A stretch of DNA of 26,211 nucleotides from Lysobacterales bacterium (lineage in GTDB: Bacteria; Pseudomonadota; Gammaproteobacteria; Xanthomonadales; Xanthomonadaceae), in the NCBI GenBank assembly GCA_016718605.1, contig JADKCY010000035.1, forward strand, positions 1 to 26,211, in the 5' to 3' direction. Positions 1 through 7,479 of the stretch are shown here, in pieces. The first letter of the stretch is position 1, and the number at the start of each line of letters is the position of its first letter. A program made the translations under genes and the position numbers. The notes beneath the pieces are model-generated. The model did no database searches. It was given only the letters and a program-made list of their open reading frames with translations, and was not told where the DNA came from.

Positions 1-2
1 TG

Positions 3-1343
3 ATTGAAAATGTTTCCGGTTTTGAACTTTGGGGGCCGCGCGACGCCAATGGTCGGCCGCTCAAGTCGAAGTTAGGTGAATACTTCCGTACTTGGTGGGC
101 GGCGATGACGGTGGACTACACCGGTTCGTATCGCGTGTTGACCGCCAAGCACTATGGTGATCCTCAGGATCGTGACCGGCTCTGGATGATTTTCAAACGT
201 GGCAACAAGCGCAAGGTGTTCTTTCCGAATCCCACCCATCGCGATCCGCAGGGCCAGCCCGATCTGTTTGATAATCATCTGCCAACCTGGCCGGTGGCGC
301 GGGATATCATCGACTTCACGCTGCCGACCGAAAGCGTGATTGCCCATCATCTGGTGCCGAATACGCTCACCCGGATTCTGGCGGGCTTGCATGAGTTTAT
401 GGGCTTACGCTGGGAGTTCGCGGCGCTGCCGGATTGTCCGCCGCTGCCGGTCAAGCCGCAGAAGCGGGGCGCGCGCGTGTCGCCGTACGCCGAACAAGGG
501 TGGCGGTTTCACTATTTGAACTGCGCGCTGCGGGTGGCGCTGGGGCGGCCGCTGCGCAAGAATAATCGTGATCTAATTGGTGAACCCAGCAAGGCGGCGA
601 TCAGGGTGGCCGAGCAGATTCTCACAGCGCAGTTATTGCCGACCGATGCGGGCGCGGTTTCATCGCCGGTGGCGCAGTTTCTGATCAAACTCTATGGCAC
701 ATCGCGCACGGCTGATCTCTGGAAAGCGACCCCGACCGTCACAGCCGGCGGAAATCATTTGGGTTTCGTCGTGGTCAACAACGGTGGAAGTGATGGCTAT
801 GAACGCTTGCGCGATCTGGATACCGCCATGCCAACGGTCACCGGCGCGTCACCGATTGTCGCCACCTTTGTCACCATGCCTCAGCCGATCACGAATGACT
901 TTCTGGTCTCTTATGAGCACGCCAGCGATGGCCGCGATCGGGTAGCGTCCACGGCGCGCGCCATGCCGACGCTGACCACCAAACCGGACTGGTCAATCGC
1001 AACCGCCTTCATGCAGCTGGTCGCGCCTGCGGCGGCGTTGGCCGAGGATCGCGCGCATTCCGCCTTCATCGCCAGTTACTACGGCACGACGCAGGGCGGC
1101 ACGTCACTTCAACAACCGCTGCCGACGGTCGTCACGCATGACAGATTCTTGTTGGTGGCCCCGGCGCTGGGCGCGTTTGATATTCGCGTGCGGATGCTGG
1201 ACAATTCCGAACTGCGCAAGGCTCAGTCGATTCCCGATGAGTTTAAGATCACCGGCCTGACGCGCGCCGAGGAACGCAAGGGGATTGGTAATGCCTGGTC
1301 GCTCAAGGCGGGGACAGCCGTCATGCTGGCAGCGATGGAGTAA
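3..1343 (+). CDS. DNA (cytosine-5) methyltransferase, 5'-truncated by the window edge
   Basis: The open frame runs from the window edge and reads ENV at its third to fifth codons, the C5-methyltransferase motif IV, so the catalytic PCQ loop lies upstream of the window. Motif VIII is visible as PQDRDRLW. The C-terminus has a motif IX-like segment (RMLDNSELRKAQSIP) and a motif X-like segment (GIGNAWSLKAG), close to the usual GNAV. The enzyme would transfer methyl from S-adenosylmethionine to carbon 5 of cytosine. Between motifs VIII and IX lies a long target-recognition region with four spaced PTVT-like repeats (TPTVTAG, MPTVTGA, MPTLTTK, LPTVVTH). An ATG at 105 exists but is internal to the fold. 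No restriction endonuclease gene is adjacent, so this is probably an orphan, phage-type enzyme. The family call is secure; the target site is unknown. Confidence 0.93.
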   Translation: MENVSGFELWGPRDANGRPLKSKLGEYFRTWWAAMTVDYTGSYRVLTAKHYGDPQDRDRLWMIFKRGNKRKVFFPNPTHRDPQGQPDLFDNHLPTWPVARDIIDFTLPTESVIAHHLVPNTLTRILAGLHEFMGLRWEFAALPDCPPLPVKPQKRGARVSPYAEQGWRFHYLNCALRVALGRPLRKNNRDLIGEPSKAAIRVAEQILTAQLLPTDAGAVSSPVAQFLIKLYGTSRTADLWKATPTVTAGGNHLGFVVVNNGGSDGYERLRDLDTAMPTVTGASPIVATFVTMPQPITNDFLVSYEHASDGRDRVASTARAMPTLTTKPDWSIATAFMQLVAPAAALAEDRAHSAFIASYYGTTQGGTSLQQPLPTVVTHDRFLLVAPALGAFDIRVRMLDNSELRKAQSIPDEFKITGLTRAEERKGIGNAWSLKAGTAVMLAAME

Positions 1344-1344
1344 T

Positions 1345-1569
1345 ATGTTTCGATCTATTTTGGATGAGCCACCGGCGCGGGTTCGGCGCGAGATTGAAAT
1401 CGAGTGCTCGCAATTCACACCGGGCCGCCGCTGGTGTTTCGGTCTGGAGTGTTATGTGCTGGATGTGACCGTGGAGTTTCCGGTTGATTGGGCTGACCTC
1501 ACGGATGATCGGCTGTTGGAGTTGCTGGCCGATGAGCGAAATGATATTCAAGTTGTGGAGGAAGCGTGA
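1345..1569 (+). CDS. Hypothetical protein, 74 aa
   Basis: Not recognised. The start is chosen at ATG 1345, one base after the methyltransferase stop, with GGAG four bases upstream; an in-frame GTG at 1285 lies inside the methyltransferase and is less likely. The protein is small and acidic at the C-terminus (DDRLLELLADERNDIQVVEEA). Its middle has alternating hydrophobic residues that look like beta strands (CYVLDVTVEFPV). Its stop overlaps the next gene in a GTGA, so it is probably translated in one operon with its neighbours. Function cannot be inferred. Confidence 0.75.
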   Translation: MFRSILDEPPARVRREIEIECSQFTPGRRWCFGLECYVLDVTVEFPVDWADLTDDRLLELLADERNDIQVVEEA

Positions 1570-1949
1570 CTAAGCAAGTGCGACGTGTCGTCGAATCGAA
1601 GGATCAACCGGAAACGTTTCCGGTGTATTTGATTGTTCTGACTGGACAAGGGGACACCTATATCAAGGTGGTTGAACGCTCCGTATTTCAGTGGCTGCAC
1701 AAGATTCCAAAGAACAAAACTGATTCGTCCTGGCTCGACGAGGATGTGCCGGAACGCATCCAGGACACTTTGGCGGTGACTGGCCGGACCGGGATTCGCC
1801 TCACATCCGGCAGCTGGGAGAATGACCGCGCGCTGCACGCGATCAGTGTGCCGCCGTACACGACATATTACACATTGCTGTCAGCCTATAAGGCCATTGA
1901 TAGACATCGCGGACGTATCGTGCGTGAATATCATGGACAGGTTTATTAG
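1566..1949 (+). CDS. Hypothetical protein, 127 aa
   Basis: Not recognised. The start is GTG 1566, overlapping the previous stop as GTGA, with GGAGG just upstream at about 1558-1562. The protein is a small soluble alpha/beta polypeptide with a basic N-terminus, no cysteine pairs and no membrane segment. Codon use matches its neighbours. The gene ends 10 bases before the next start. It sits in the co-directional cluster that links the C5 methyltransferase to the ParB-like gene, but nothing in it indicates a role. Confidence 0.75.
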   Translation: MTKQVRRVVESKDQPETFPVYLIVLTGQGDTYIKVVERSVFQWLHKIPKNKTDSSWLDEDVPERIQDTLAVTGRTGIRLTSGSWENDRALHAISVPPYTTYYTLLSAYKAIDRHRGRIVREYHGQVY

Positions 1950-1959
1950 GGAGGTAACC

Positions 1960-2589
1960 ATGCGGCGCAATCGATTGGCAATTCGTGCTTATTGCAAACC
2001 TGCGGCAGGCCCGTCATGGGAGCAGGAGTTGAAACTGCTGACGGTCCACTGGCGGATGCTGGCGATTGATCAGCACAAAGAGCAGACCGTCAAATCAACC
2101 GGCTGGCTGGACTTGACGAATGTCATTCCCGATGGGCACGATCGCGCCTGCGGTTGGCAACGGGCGGCTGACATCGTCATCGCCTATCTGGAAACTTGCG
2201 AACGACGGCAAATCTACCGGAATCGCCGCTGGTTGGAGGATTCACCCGAACCATTGACGACCATGATGATTTTGATCGAGCAGTTGTCGGCGGCTATGCT
2301 CGATGAGGCAGCGGTGGGTGCGGACAATTTCTATTCGGCGGGCGGCGCGCTGCGCTGTGCGAAAACCGGCCTGACAACCTTCTGGCAGACACACGTGTGC
2401 AAGCACCTCTGGCTGGGCTGGACCGATTGGTATGAACATGACACCGGCGTGCAAGGCGTGGAGCGACGCTGCATTCCCTGTGGCAAACATGAATATCATG
2501 ACAGCACGAGCGAGCAGGCGTTCGCCCGTCATTATCAGCGGGTTCACGAATTCTTGACGCCGCTGATTGAGGACGATTGGCATGACTAA
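1960..2589 (+). CDS. Hypothetical protein with a possible Cys/His metal site, 209 aa
   Basis: Not recognised. ATG 1960 is preceded by a strong GGGAGG about five bases upstream. The open frame extends upstream to 1822, but that extension overlaps the previous gene and looks non-coding. The C-terminal third carries CKHLW followed by RRCIPCGKHEYH and two more histidines, which could bind zinc. The central part is helical. The stop overlaps the next start by 8 bases, indicating translational coupling. Zinc binding is inferred from residue spacing only. Confidence 0.8.
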   Translation: MRRNRLAIRAYCKPAAGPSWEQELKLLTVHWRMLAIDQHKEQTVKSTGWLDLTNVIPDGHDRACGWQRAADIVIAYLETCERRQIYRNRRWLEDSPEPLTTMMILIEQLSAAMLDEAAVGADNFYSAGGALRCAKTGLTTFWQTHVCKHLWLGWTDWYEHDTGVQGVERRCIPCGKHEYHDSTSEQAFARHYQRVHEFLTPLIEDDWHD

Positions 2590-2791
2590 GCGGCGTGAGG
2601 CGCGCGTGTTGGCTAAGGCGTTACAGGCGGCGCAGTTGTCTGGCGCGCATTGGGGTGCGGCGGGTATTTTGTTGGCCGAGCGCGGTTTGCAATCGGCGCT
2701 GGAATTCGTTGCGAAATGTGTTGATAATCGCGCTGCGGAAGCGCAATCAGGAGCGGACCATGAAAGCAAGCAAGACGAGCAACCCACCTGA
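2582..2791 (+). CDS. Hypothetical protein, 69 aa
   Basis: Not recognised. ATG 2582 overlaps the upstream gene's end by 8 bases. The N-terminus is basic and rich in Ala and Arg, predicted helical (REARVLAKALQAAQL), followed by an acidic, polar tail. Its 3' end overlaps the start of the ParB-like gene (2760) by about 30 bases, so the two are probably translated together. No domain is recognisable. Confidence 0.65.
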   Translation: MTKRREARVLAKALQAAQLSGAHWGAAGILLAERGLQSALEFVAKCVDNRAAEAQSGADHESKQDEQPT

Positions 2792-3833
2792 CGGGCCGAC
2801 CCGTCCGATGGAATTAAAGTCGCTGGACGTAGATCGAATCGTGCCGCGGCCAAATCAGCCGCGCAAGCATTTCAGTGAGATTGAATTGTCGGAACTGGCG
2901 CAAAGTCTGCGAAAGAATCAAGACGTTGAACAGCCCGTGATCGTCACGCCCCTGGCCGGCGCGGTCGATGGTGAGCGATATGAATTGGTGTCGGGTGAAC
3001 GGCGCTGGCGGGCGGCGCAACTGGCGAACTTGAAGAAAATCACCGTGATTGTCCGGCACTATGAATCGCCGGAGATGCTGATGCTGGGATCGTTGCTTGA
3101 AAATCTGCATCGCTCGTCATTGAGCGCCGTCGAACAAGCCCGCGCCTTGCGTGAAGTTCAGGAAGCGAACAACCTATCGACCAAGGAACTGTCCAAGTTG
3201 ACGGGGGTCGCCGTTACTATGATTTACAACGGCGAGACATGGCTGAAGTTGGCCGAGGAGATTCAGGCGCTGGAGGTGCAGGGTTTGCTGCCCGGCAGTG
3301 TGCGGGCAGCTCAGGCGTTGTTGTCGATTGAGGACGAAGTCAAACGCCTGGAGTTGGCGCGGCATCTGGCGAATATCAAAGCCAGCCTCAAAACTGTGAT
3401 CGCTGCTTGTTCGCGCTACAACACTCAGGCGCTGGCCGAGCGGGCTGGTCAGGCCACGGCGATGGAGCAGCATATCAAGGCGACGGGGCCGAGCGGCCGT
3501 CAGACCGGCAAGCGCCGGGGCAAGGAACTCAAAGAACAACGCACCACGGCGGCAGCCCGGATCGCCGATGGTCAATTGACGTCCTCCGCGACGATCAACT
3601 GGCAAGCGCTGCGGACTTCGGCTGAGGCTATGTGCGCGACGTGTGATGTGCATATGGTGCGGTTGCAGACCGTGCGTGAACCGGCCTGGCGGTTGCTCGC
3701 GCACGCGGCGCATACGGTCTGCGAGGCTTGCGATGTGAAGGATATTCAAGAGGCGTGCTCGCGCTGCCCGGGTGTCGAACTTTTGACCCAGGTCATTACT
3801 CTGGCCGGTAACCAGCCGAAGGTCGCGCCATGA
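2760..3833 (+). CDS. ParB-like protein with a C-terminal six-cysteine module, 357 aa
   Basis: Start ATG 2760 has AGGAG six bases upstream. Residues about 18-120 form a ParB/Srx-type nucleotide-binding domain, with the CTP-binding signature GERRWRA (79-85) and ENLHRSSL (114-121). Residues about 138-162 form the ParB helix-turn-helix (STKELSKLTGV) followed by the usual helical linker. Known ParB/KorB proteins bind centromere-like or operator sites and slide as CTP-dependent clamps; a role in partition or regulation is inferred. No ParA ATPase is adjacent. The C-terminus is odd: six cysteines (292, 295, 321, 324, 333, 336) in CxxC pairs where ParB normally has a dimerisation domain. The same module recurs in the gene at 13378. 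It may bind zinc or an Fe-S cluster. Confidence 0.9.
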   Translation: MKASKTSNPPDGPTRPMELKSLDVDRIVPRPNQPRKHFSEIELSELAQSLRKNQDVEQPVIVTPLAGAVDGERYELVSGERRWRAAQLANLKKITVIVRHYESPEMLMLGSLLENLHRSSLSAVEQARALREVQEANNLSTKELSKLTGVAVTMIYNGETWLKLAEEIQALEVQGLLPGSVRAAQALLSIEDEVKRLELARHLANIKASLKTVIAACSRYNTQALAERAGQATAMEQHIKATGPSGRQTGKRRGKELKEQRTTAAARIADGQLTSSATINWQALRTSAEAMCATCDVHMVRLQTVREPAWRLLAHAAHTVCEACDVKDIQEACSRCPGVELLTQVITLAGNQPKVAP

Positions 3834-5062
3834 CCGATCTCAAGGCGCTCGTCGATCAAGCTGCGCTCGATTCTGGTCAGGCCCGGATGCCGCTCTTGAA
3901 AACCGGGCCGGTGTCGCGCGCCGCGCTGCTGCTGCGCAATCAGACTTCAAAGTCGCCGGCGTGGTCGGCGGCTGATGATGAATTTCTGCGCGTGAATCTG
4001 ACCAAGTTCTCTGACGCCGATCTGGCGCGTCTGCTGGGTCGAACCGAAATCGCGGTTCATCTGCGCTGGAAGCGCGAGTTGGATATTCCGGCGCGCAGCA
4101 AGCAGCCTGACTTGATTTCGGCCAATCAGATCGCCGAAGGATTGGCCGTCGATGTGCATGCCGTATGTCATTGGGTGCGGCTGGGTTTGTTGACGGCGCA
4201 ACGGCTGCCCGGCATCACCGAGATGCTGATGATTCGGCGTGTGACATTGCTTCGCTTTGTCGTGAACTGGCGAAATTGGATTTACTTTGAGCCGCGCCGG
4301 ATCAATCGCGGCAGTCATCGGTCCAAGTATAAATACGATCAAGATTTTTGGGATCACGTGCGGCGATTGGCGCTGCGAGCGCGACGAGCCTGGAAAGACG
4401 CTTGGTGGACGCCTGGTCAAGTGGCGGCCTATCATGGTGTCTGCCTGGCCGTGGTCAATAATGCGGTGCACGACGGGCGCTTGCCGAATGCGGTGAAGTG
4501 GGGCAACTGGCGAATCCTGCGGAGTGTGGCGAAAGCCTGTACTCGGCTGCATACCGGCCGCGGCAGTAATATGTATCGGGATTATTCGCCGAAGTTTGAT
4601 CGCTTTATCATTCTCGGCACGGCACTGGGCTTGAGTAATTCAACGCTGGCCGCATTTTCGAATTGTACCGCGCCGGAAGTGGCTTATCGCCGCGAGCAGT
4701 TGTTTGTCACGCGTCAAGTGCCCGACCTGGCCCGGTCATTGGGTGTGGAGTACAATGTGCGAACGCGCTCGTTGTTTGTTGATTGGCGCCAGCATCGCCG
4801 CAAGTTTCCCGCCGTCACGTTGGCGCTACGTAAGTTCAAGACCGCGCCTTCAACGTTGAGTCGGTTGGAGATCGTTTATGTGCGCGGCGTATTGTTGGCC
4901 TGGGCGCGGCGTTGGTATCACCGGTCTGATCGTCAAGTCCAGTTGAAGCGGTTGACGTTACCCGGGCTCGGCGGCTGGCAGCAGTTGCTGGCTATCTATC
5001 AGAAATTGCGCGCGGTAGGCATCGATCCCTTGCGAGGTGTGGCATGTCTGGTGAAGAAGTAA
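3830..5062 (+). CDS. Multi-helix-turn-helix DNA-binding protein, 410 aa
   Basis: Starts at ATG 3830, overlapping the ParB-like stop as ATGA, so it is translationally coupled. Three DNA-binding-like segments can be seen: a Myb/SANT-like helical unit starting at W45 (WSAADDEFLRVNL, then LARLLGRTE), and two excisionase/MerR-like units at about 96-128 (ISANQIAEGL ending GLLTAQRLPG) and 192-229 (WWTPGQVAAYHG ending GRLPNAVKWGNWRI). The rest is strongly basic. A DNA-binding or transcription-regulatory role is inferred from these motifs and the pairing with ParB. No catalytic motif is visible and the exact family is not recognised. Confidence 0.8.
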   Translation: MTDLKALVDQAALDSGQARMPLLKTGPVSRAALLLRNQTSKSPAWSAADDEFLRVNLTKFSDADLARLLGRTEIAVHLRWKRELDIPARSKQPDLISANQIAEGLAVDVHAVCHWVRLGLLTAQRLPGITEMLMIRRVTLLRFVVNWRNWIYFEPRRINRGSHRSKYKYDQDFWDHVRRLALRARRAWKDAWWTPGQVAAYHGVCLAVVNNAVHDGRLPNAVKWGNWRILRSVAKACTRLHTGRGSNMYRDYSPKFDRFIILGTALGLSNSTLAAFSNCTAPEVAYRREQLFVTRQVPDLARSLGVEYNVRTRSLFVDWRQHRRKFPAVTLALRKFKTAPSTLSRLEIVYVRGVLLAWARRWYHRSDRQVQLKRLTLPGLGGWQQLLAIYQKLRAVGIDPLRGVACLVKK

Positions 5063-5244
5063 TCGACAGTGAAAAACTAACAGTTGAGGCTCGGCAGGAC
5101 TACGAACAGTTCTTGGCTCATTTTGAGGATTCCGGCTGTCGGTGCTTTTTGAATCCGCCGTGTTCCTGGTGTACGCATTCGGGCAATCCACGGAACCTGC
5201 GGGAAGATGATACAGCTTGGCTGTCGGGTGTGGCCGGTGTTTAG
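5044..5244 (+). CDS. Small cysteine-rich protein, 66 aa
   Basis: ATG 5044 overlaps the end of the preceding gene by 19 bases. The C-terminal half has C32, C34, C40, C43 and H45 in the string NPPCSWCTHSGNP, a compact potential zinc-binding knuckle. Similar NPPC-x2-CTH-x-GNP strings occur, to my recollection, in small uncharacterised phage proteins; this was not checked. The N-terminal half is acidic and helical. It overlaps the next, membrane-protein gene. Function unknown. Confidence 0.75.
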   Translation: MSGEEVIDSEKLTVEARQDYEQFLAHFEDSGCRCFLNPPCSWCTHSGNPRNLREDDTAWLSGVAGV

Positions 5245-5704
5245 CAAGTCGCACAGTTGGGCGGGTCTGGTGTCGGCGGCGACGGTGTCGGCCGTCTTTG
5301 TCACCGATCCTGCGACGACTCTGCTCGGTCTGGGTTTCGGTCTGCTGGCGGCGTCTGTGCCGGACTCCATTCAGCCGAATTTGCCATTTATTCACTGGCG
5401 AGGTTTTGATGGTCATCGGGGCGTAAGTCACTGGTTGCTGGTCGCGGTCGTCTCGACGTGGCTATGGTCAACGGTTTGGCCCGGCATGTGGCAATACTGG
5501 TTGTGGGGTTACCTTTCGCATCTGTTTCTTGACTTGCTGACCGTGCAAGGCATTCCGTTTTGGGGGCCGTGGCCTAAGCGGGTCAATGTGGCGAACTTTG
5601 TCAGCGGCGGCTGGTTTGATAAACTGCTGGAGCGATTGCTGCCGGTGGTGTTTGGTTTGCTGTTATTGGTTTGGGGGTTTCAATGGTGGATCGTCGGTCA
5701 GTAA
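5237..5704 (+). CDS. YdjM-like membrane-bound metal-dependent hydrolase, about 155 aa
   Basis: Resembles the YdjM/PF04307 family of inner-membrane predicted metal hydrolases. It has an N-terminal SHSWAG, then HRGVSH (H60, H65) and GYLSHLFLDLLTVQGIPFWG (H95, D99); the His and Asp residues are the presumed metal ligands. Four or so hydrophobic segments indicate an integral membrane protein. The start is uncertain: GTG 5237 places the conserved SH near the N-terminus as in relatives, while ATG 5207 in the same frame would add ten residues. Neither has a strong ribosome site, so coupling to the overlapping upstream gene is likely. In relatives the gene can be SOS-controlled; no such operator was seen here. 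The substrate is unknown. Confidence 0.82.
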   Translation: MFSKSHSWAGLVSAATVSAVFVTDPATTLLGLGFGLLAASVPDSIQPNLPFIHWRGFDGHRGVSHWLLVAVVSTWLWSTVWPGMWQYWLWGYLSHLFLDLLTVQGIPFWGPWPKRVNVANFVSGGWFDKLLERLLPVVFGLLLLVWGFQWWIVGQ

Positions 5705-6534
5705 TTCGGGCGGTGTTCGTGGGCGTGCTGAGCGGTTCGCTTAACTATTTATTCGATCCGCATCAGTCGCCCGGTGATTTCATTCAAGCCCTGTATCCTG
5801 CGCGGGATTTCTTGATGAATCAGCCGCCGTTGGCCCGTCATATTCTGGGCTATGTGCCATCGCCGTTGACCATCACGCCGCTGGGTCTGCCTTTCTCGTT
5901 TATGTCGCCGCAGTTGGCCGGCGCGTTGTGGTTTGGCGTCGTTGCGGCTTTACTGGTCTGGGTGCAACGCCAGCGTCCGGTCTGGCCGTGGGTGTTCTCG
6001 GCGTGTTTTTTCGAAGATACCATTTACCGGCAGTATGCGCCGTTGCTCTGGGTGCTGGCACAGACTGATTTGAGTCTGGTCGGGCTGCTGATCAAGCCGC
6101 ATACCGCGCTGCCTTTGATCATTCGGCGGCCTGGTCGTTACTGGCTGAGTGGGCTAATTGTGGTGATTGTCGGTCTTTGGTCGCTGGCCGTTTTCGGTTG
6201 GGATTGGCCGTTAGTTTGGTTGCGGCAATTGGGGACGTACACCGGCCGGAGTCCAATGACTACCCTGTTGGGCTTGGGCGCGTTTGGATTGGCCGTGTGG
6301 TCGCGTCAGTGGTTGATCGTCGCTTATTGTGTTGTGCCGGTGCGTGGCCTGTATGATCTGCTGCCCGTGTTTGGTGAGTTTCGTCGTGTCAGAAGTCAAT
6401 GGCTGGGCTTTGGTGCCTCCTGGTTGGCGGCTCTCTGGGTGGATTCAAACGATCGCATACTGGTGTTCCTGTCGGCTAGTCTGATTATTTTGCTGTTTGA
6501 CAAGACTTCACCAGACGCGCTGAGCGGCCCGTAA
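5683..6534 (+). CDS. Polytopic membrane protein, possibly GT87 glycosyltransferase-like, 283 aa
   Basis: ATG 5683 has GGGGG six bases upstream and overlaps the hydrolase gene by 22 bases. About seven to eight hydrophobic segments can be counted. The segments SPLTITPLGLPFSFMS and LLIKPHTALPLII recall the periplasmic-loop and KPx regions of GT87 (DUF2029) polyprenol-phosphate mannosyltransferases. The protein is much shorter than the usual 400 or so residues and lacks an obvious N-terminal catalytic DxD-like loop, so it may be a reduced relative. Envelope or glycan modification is only an inference. The pairing with a membrane hydrolase suggests a two-gene envelope module. Confidence 0.72.
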   Translation: MVDRRSVIRAVFVGVLSGSLNYLFDPHQSPGDFIQALYPARDFLMNQPPLARHILGYVPSPLTITPLGLPFSFMSPQLAGALWFGVVAALLVWVQRQRPVWPWVFSACFFEDTIYRQYAPLLWVLAQTDLSLVGLLIKPHTALPLIIRRPGRYWLSGLIVVIVGLWSLAVFGWDWPLVWLRQLGTYTGRSPMTTLLGLGAFGLAVWSRQWLIVAYCVVPVRGLYDLLPVFGEFRRVRSQWLGFGASWLAALWVDSNDRILVFLSASLIILLFDKTSPDALSGP

Positions 6535-6560
6535 GCGGTTCGCGCTGCATCTGTCGGCGT

Positions 6561-6670
6561 TACGGGCGTTTAATGTCAGCCTGTCAACGGGCGATTGGAG
6601 TATGATGATTCTACGGGCGTTAAGGCTTGCGCGGAGGTACGCGCAGAGCGCATCCACTCCCAAACGCCCA
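6561..6670 (+). promoter_or_regulatory. Structured leader with possible pseudoknot and triple ACGGGCG repeat
   Basis: This intergenic leader of the gene at 6686 holds three copies of ACGGGCG (6562-6568, 6587-6593, 6613-6619). The third, as GGGCGTT (6615-6621), pairs perfectly with AACGCCC (6663-6669). Between them TGCGCG (6628-6633) pairs with CGCGCA (6640-6645) around the loop GAGGTA. GGAGT (6597-6601) can pair with ACTCC (6656-6660), which crosses the first helix and makes an H-type pseudoknot. The first repeat, GGGCGTT at 6564-6570, could replace the third as pairing partner, so the leader could switch folds. It may be a riboswitch-like element or protein-binding leader. I matched it to no known class. 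A TATGAT at 6601 could be a -10 box but has no good -35. Confidence 0.55.
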
Positions 6671-6685
6671 TAAAGTGAGGTTTCA

Positions 6686-6997
6686 ATGGCCCGGATCGAT
6701 GCGGTTGTTCAGCGAGTCTTGCTCCAGTCGGCGCGCGAGCGTCTGACGAAGTTGCAAGCGCTGAACGCCCCCGAAGTACTCATCGCCGCCCAACAGGCGA
6801 AGGTGAATGGGGACGGCGGACTCAGCAAGGTCGGGCACCTGGCTGAGTTTGGCAAGTTGGAAGTCAGCGGTGAGCCGCAACCGCGAGAATACCGGCGCGG
6901 CTGGGGTCTTGAATTTACGGTGACCGACGGGTCGCGGGTGTGGTTGATTCCCGGACCGTACGGACTATTCCTGACGGATCGTCAGGGCAATCAATAA
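6686..6997 (+). CDS. Hypothetical protein, 103 aa
   Basis: Not recognised. ATG 6686 follows the structured leader; the upstream GTGAGG (6675-6680) can serve as ribosome site. The N-terminal half is helical and basic (VVQRVLLQSARERLTKL). The C-terminal half looks like a small beta fold (GLEFTVTDGSRVWLIPGPYGLFLTD). Codon use matches its neighbours. The gene follows the leader immediately and is therefore its likeliest regulatory target. Confidence 0.75.
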   Translation: MARIDAVVQRVLLQSARERLTKLQALNAPEVLIAAQQAKVNGDGGLSKVGHLAEFGKLEVSGEPQPREYRRGWGLEFTVTDGSRVWLIPGPYGLFLTDRQGNQ

Positions 6998-7010
6998 GGA
7001 GCGGGATAAC

Positions 7011-7269
7011 ATGGCGAAATGGTGGAAAAGCGGCAAGTGGGGGAAAGGGCCGAAGTGGAGACGCGGTCGTCCAGCCGACCGCCCCCGCAGTCGATGGTTG
7101 CAAGACTCGGCGGATACGCGCGGATGCCAGGAGGCCGGAACAGTTGGCGGAACGCGAGATGTTCCGCCGGAAGTTCGATCCCGATTACGCCGAGATACGC
7201 CGCCAGCCGCAAACTGACCAGGCCGCCCCGGCGACTCCAGATTATCCGGGGCGCCAAACCTATTTGTAA
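7011..7269 (+). CDS. Small basic protein gene with an apparent +1 frame break
   Basis: ATG 7011 has AAGGAGCGGGATAAC upstream, an excellent ribosome site. The first codons read MAKWWKSGKWGKGPKWRRG, strongly basic. In that frame the gene would stop at 7217. The downstream part reads far more like protein in the +1 frame (about 7070-7269: AVVQPTAPAVDG, later REMFRRKFDPDYAEI, ending PGRQTYL) and uses GC-ending codons like the neighbours, but has no start of its own. Either one base is missing or added near 7040-7090, where G and A runs occur, or the ribosome shifts frame there, or a separate overlapping gene exists. Function unknown. Confidence 0.5.
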
Positions 7270-7281
7270 CTCACAGGAGGG

Positions 7282-7326
7282 ATGATCGCGAAAGGGAGCT
7301 AAGTGAAGTTCAAGGCTTGTCCGTGA
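7282..7326 (+). other. Two tandem micro-ORFs (6 and 7 codons)
   Basis: ATG 7282 follows AGGAGGG and encodes MIAKGS with its stop at 7300-7302. GTG 7303 starts in the very next base after an AAGGGAG and encodes MKFKACP, whose stop at 7324-7326 overlaps GTG 7323 of the next mini-gene. The exact junctions and good ribosome sites suggest a translated chain or leader peptides rather than chance. Evidence is positional only, and the peptides are too short to judge by composition. Confidence 0.3.
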
Positions 7327-7472
7327 AGATCTCCGCGAAGAAGCAATCGAAAGTGGTCTGGAATCCAGGACGGGTGGGGTGGCAATCGGGTTGCTATCGC
7401 AGGCTGGCGGAAGGCTGGGTAGCCAGCAAACGGGTGATTCGGATTGCGTTGGCTGGGCTGAAACGCCGCTGA
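7323..7472 (+). CDS. Small basic protein, 49 aa
   Basis: Starts at GTG 7323, overlapping the upstream micro-ORF stop as GTGA. It encodes a 49-residue Lys/Arg/Trp-rich polypeptide beginning MKISAKKQSKVVWNPG and ending VIRIALAGLKRR. Such composition suits a nucleic-acid-binding or ribosome-associated peptide, but this is inference. It fills the gap between 7270 and the hairpins at 7480. Confidence 0.5.
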   Translation: MKISAKKQSKVVWNPGRVGWQSGCYRRLAEGWVASKRVIRIALAGLKRR

Positions 7473-7479
7473 AGTCGCG

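Noticed and set aside
2242..2853. 203-codon open frame on the - strand
   Set aside because: Fully antisense to well-supported + strand genes with ribosome sites; Arg/Ala/His-rich composition typical of a GC-rich shadow frame.
6601..6606. TATGAT as a -10 promoter box
   Set aside because: No acceptable -35 at 16-18 bases, and the bases overlap the proposed pseudoknot; left unannotated as a promoter.
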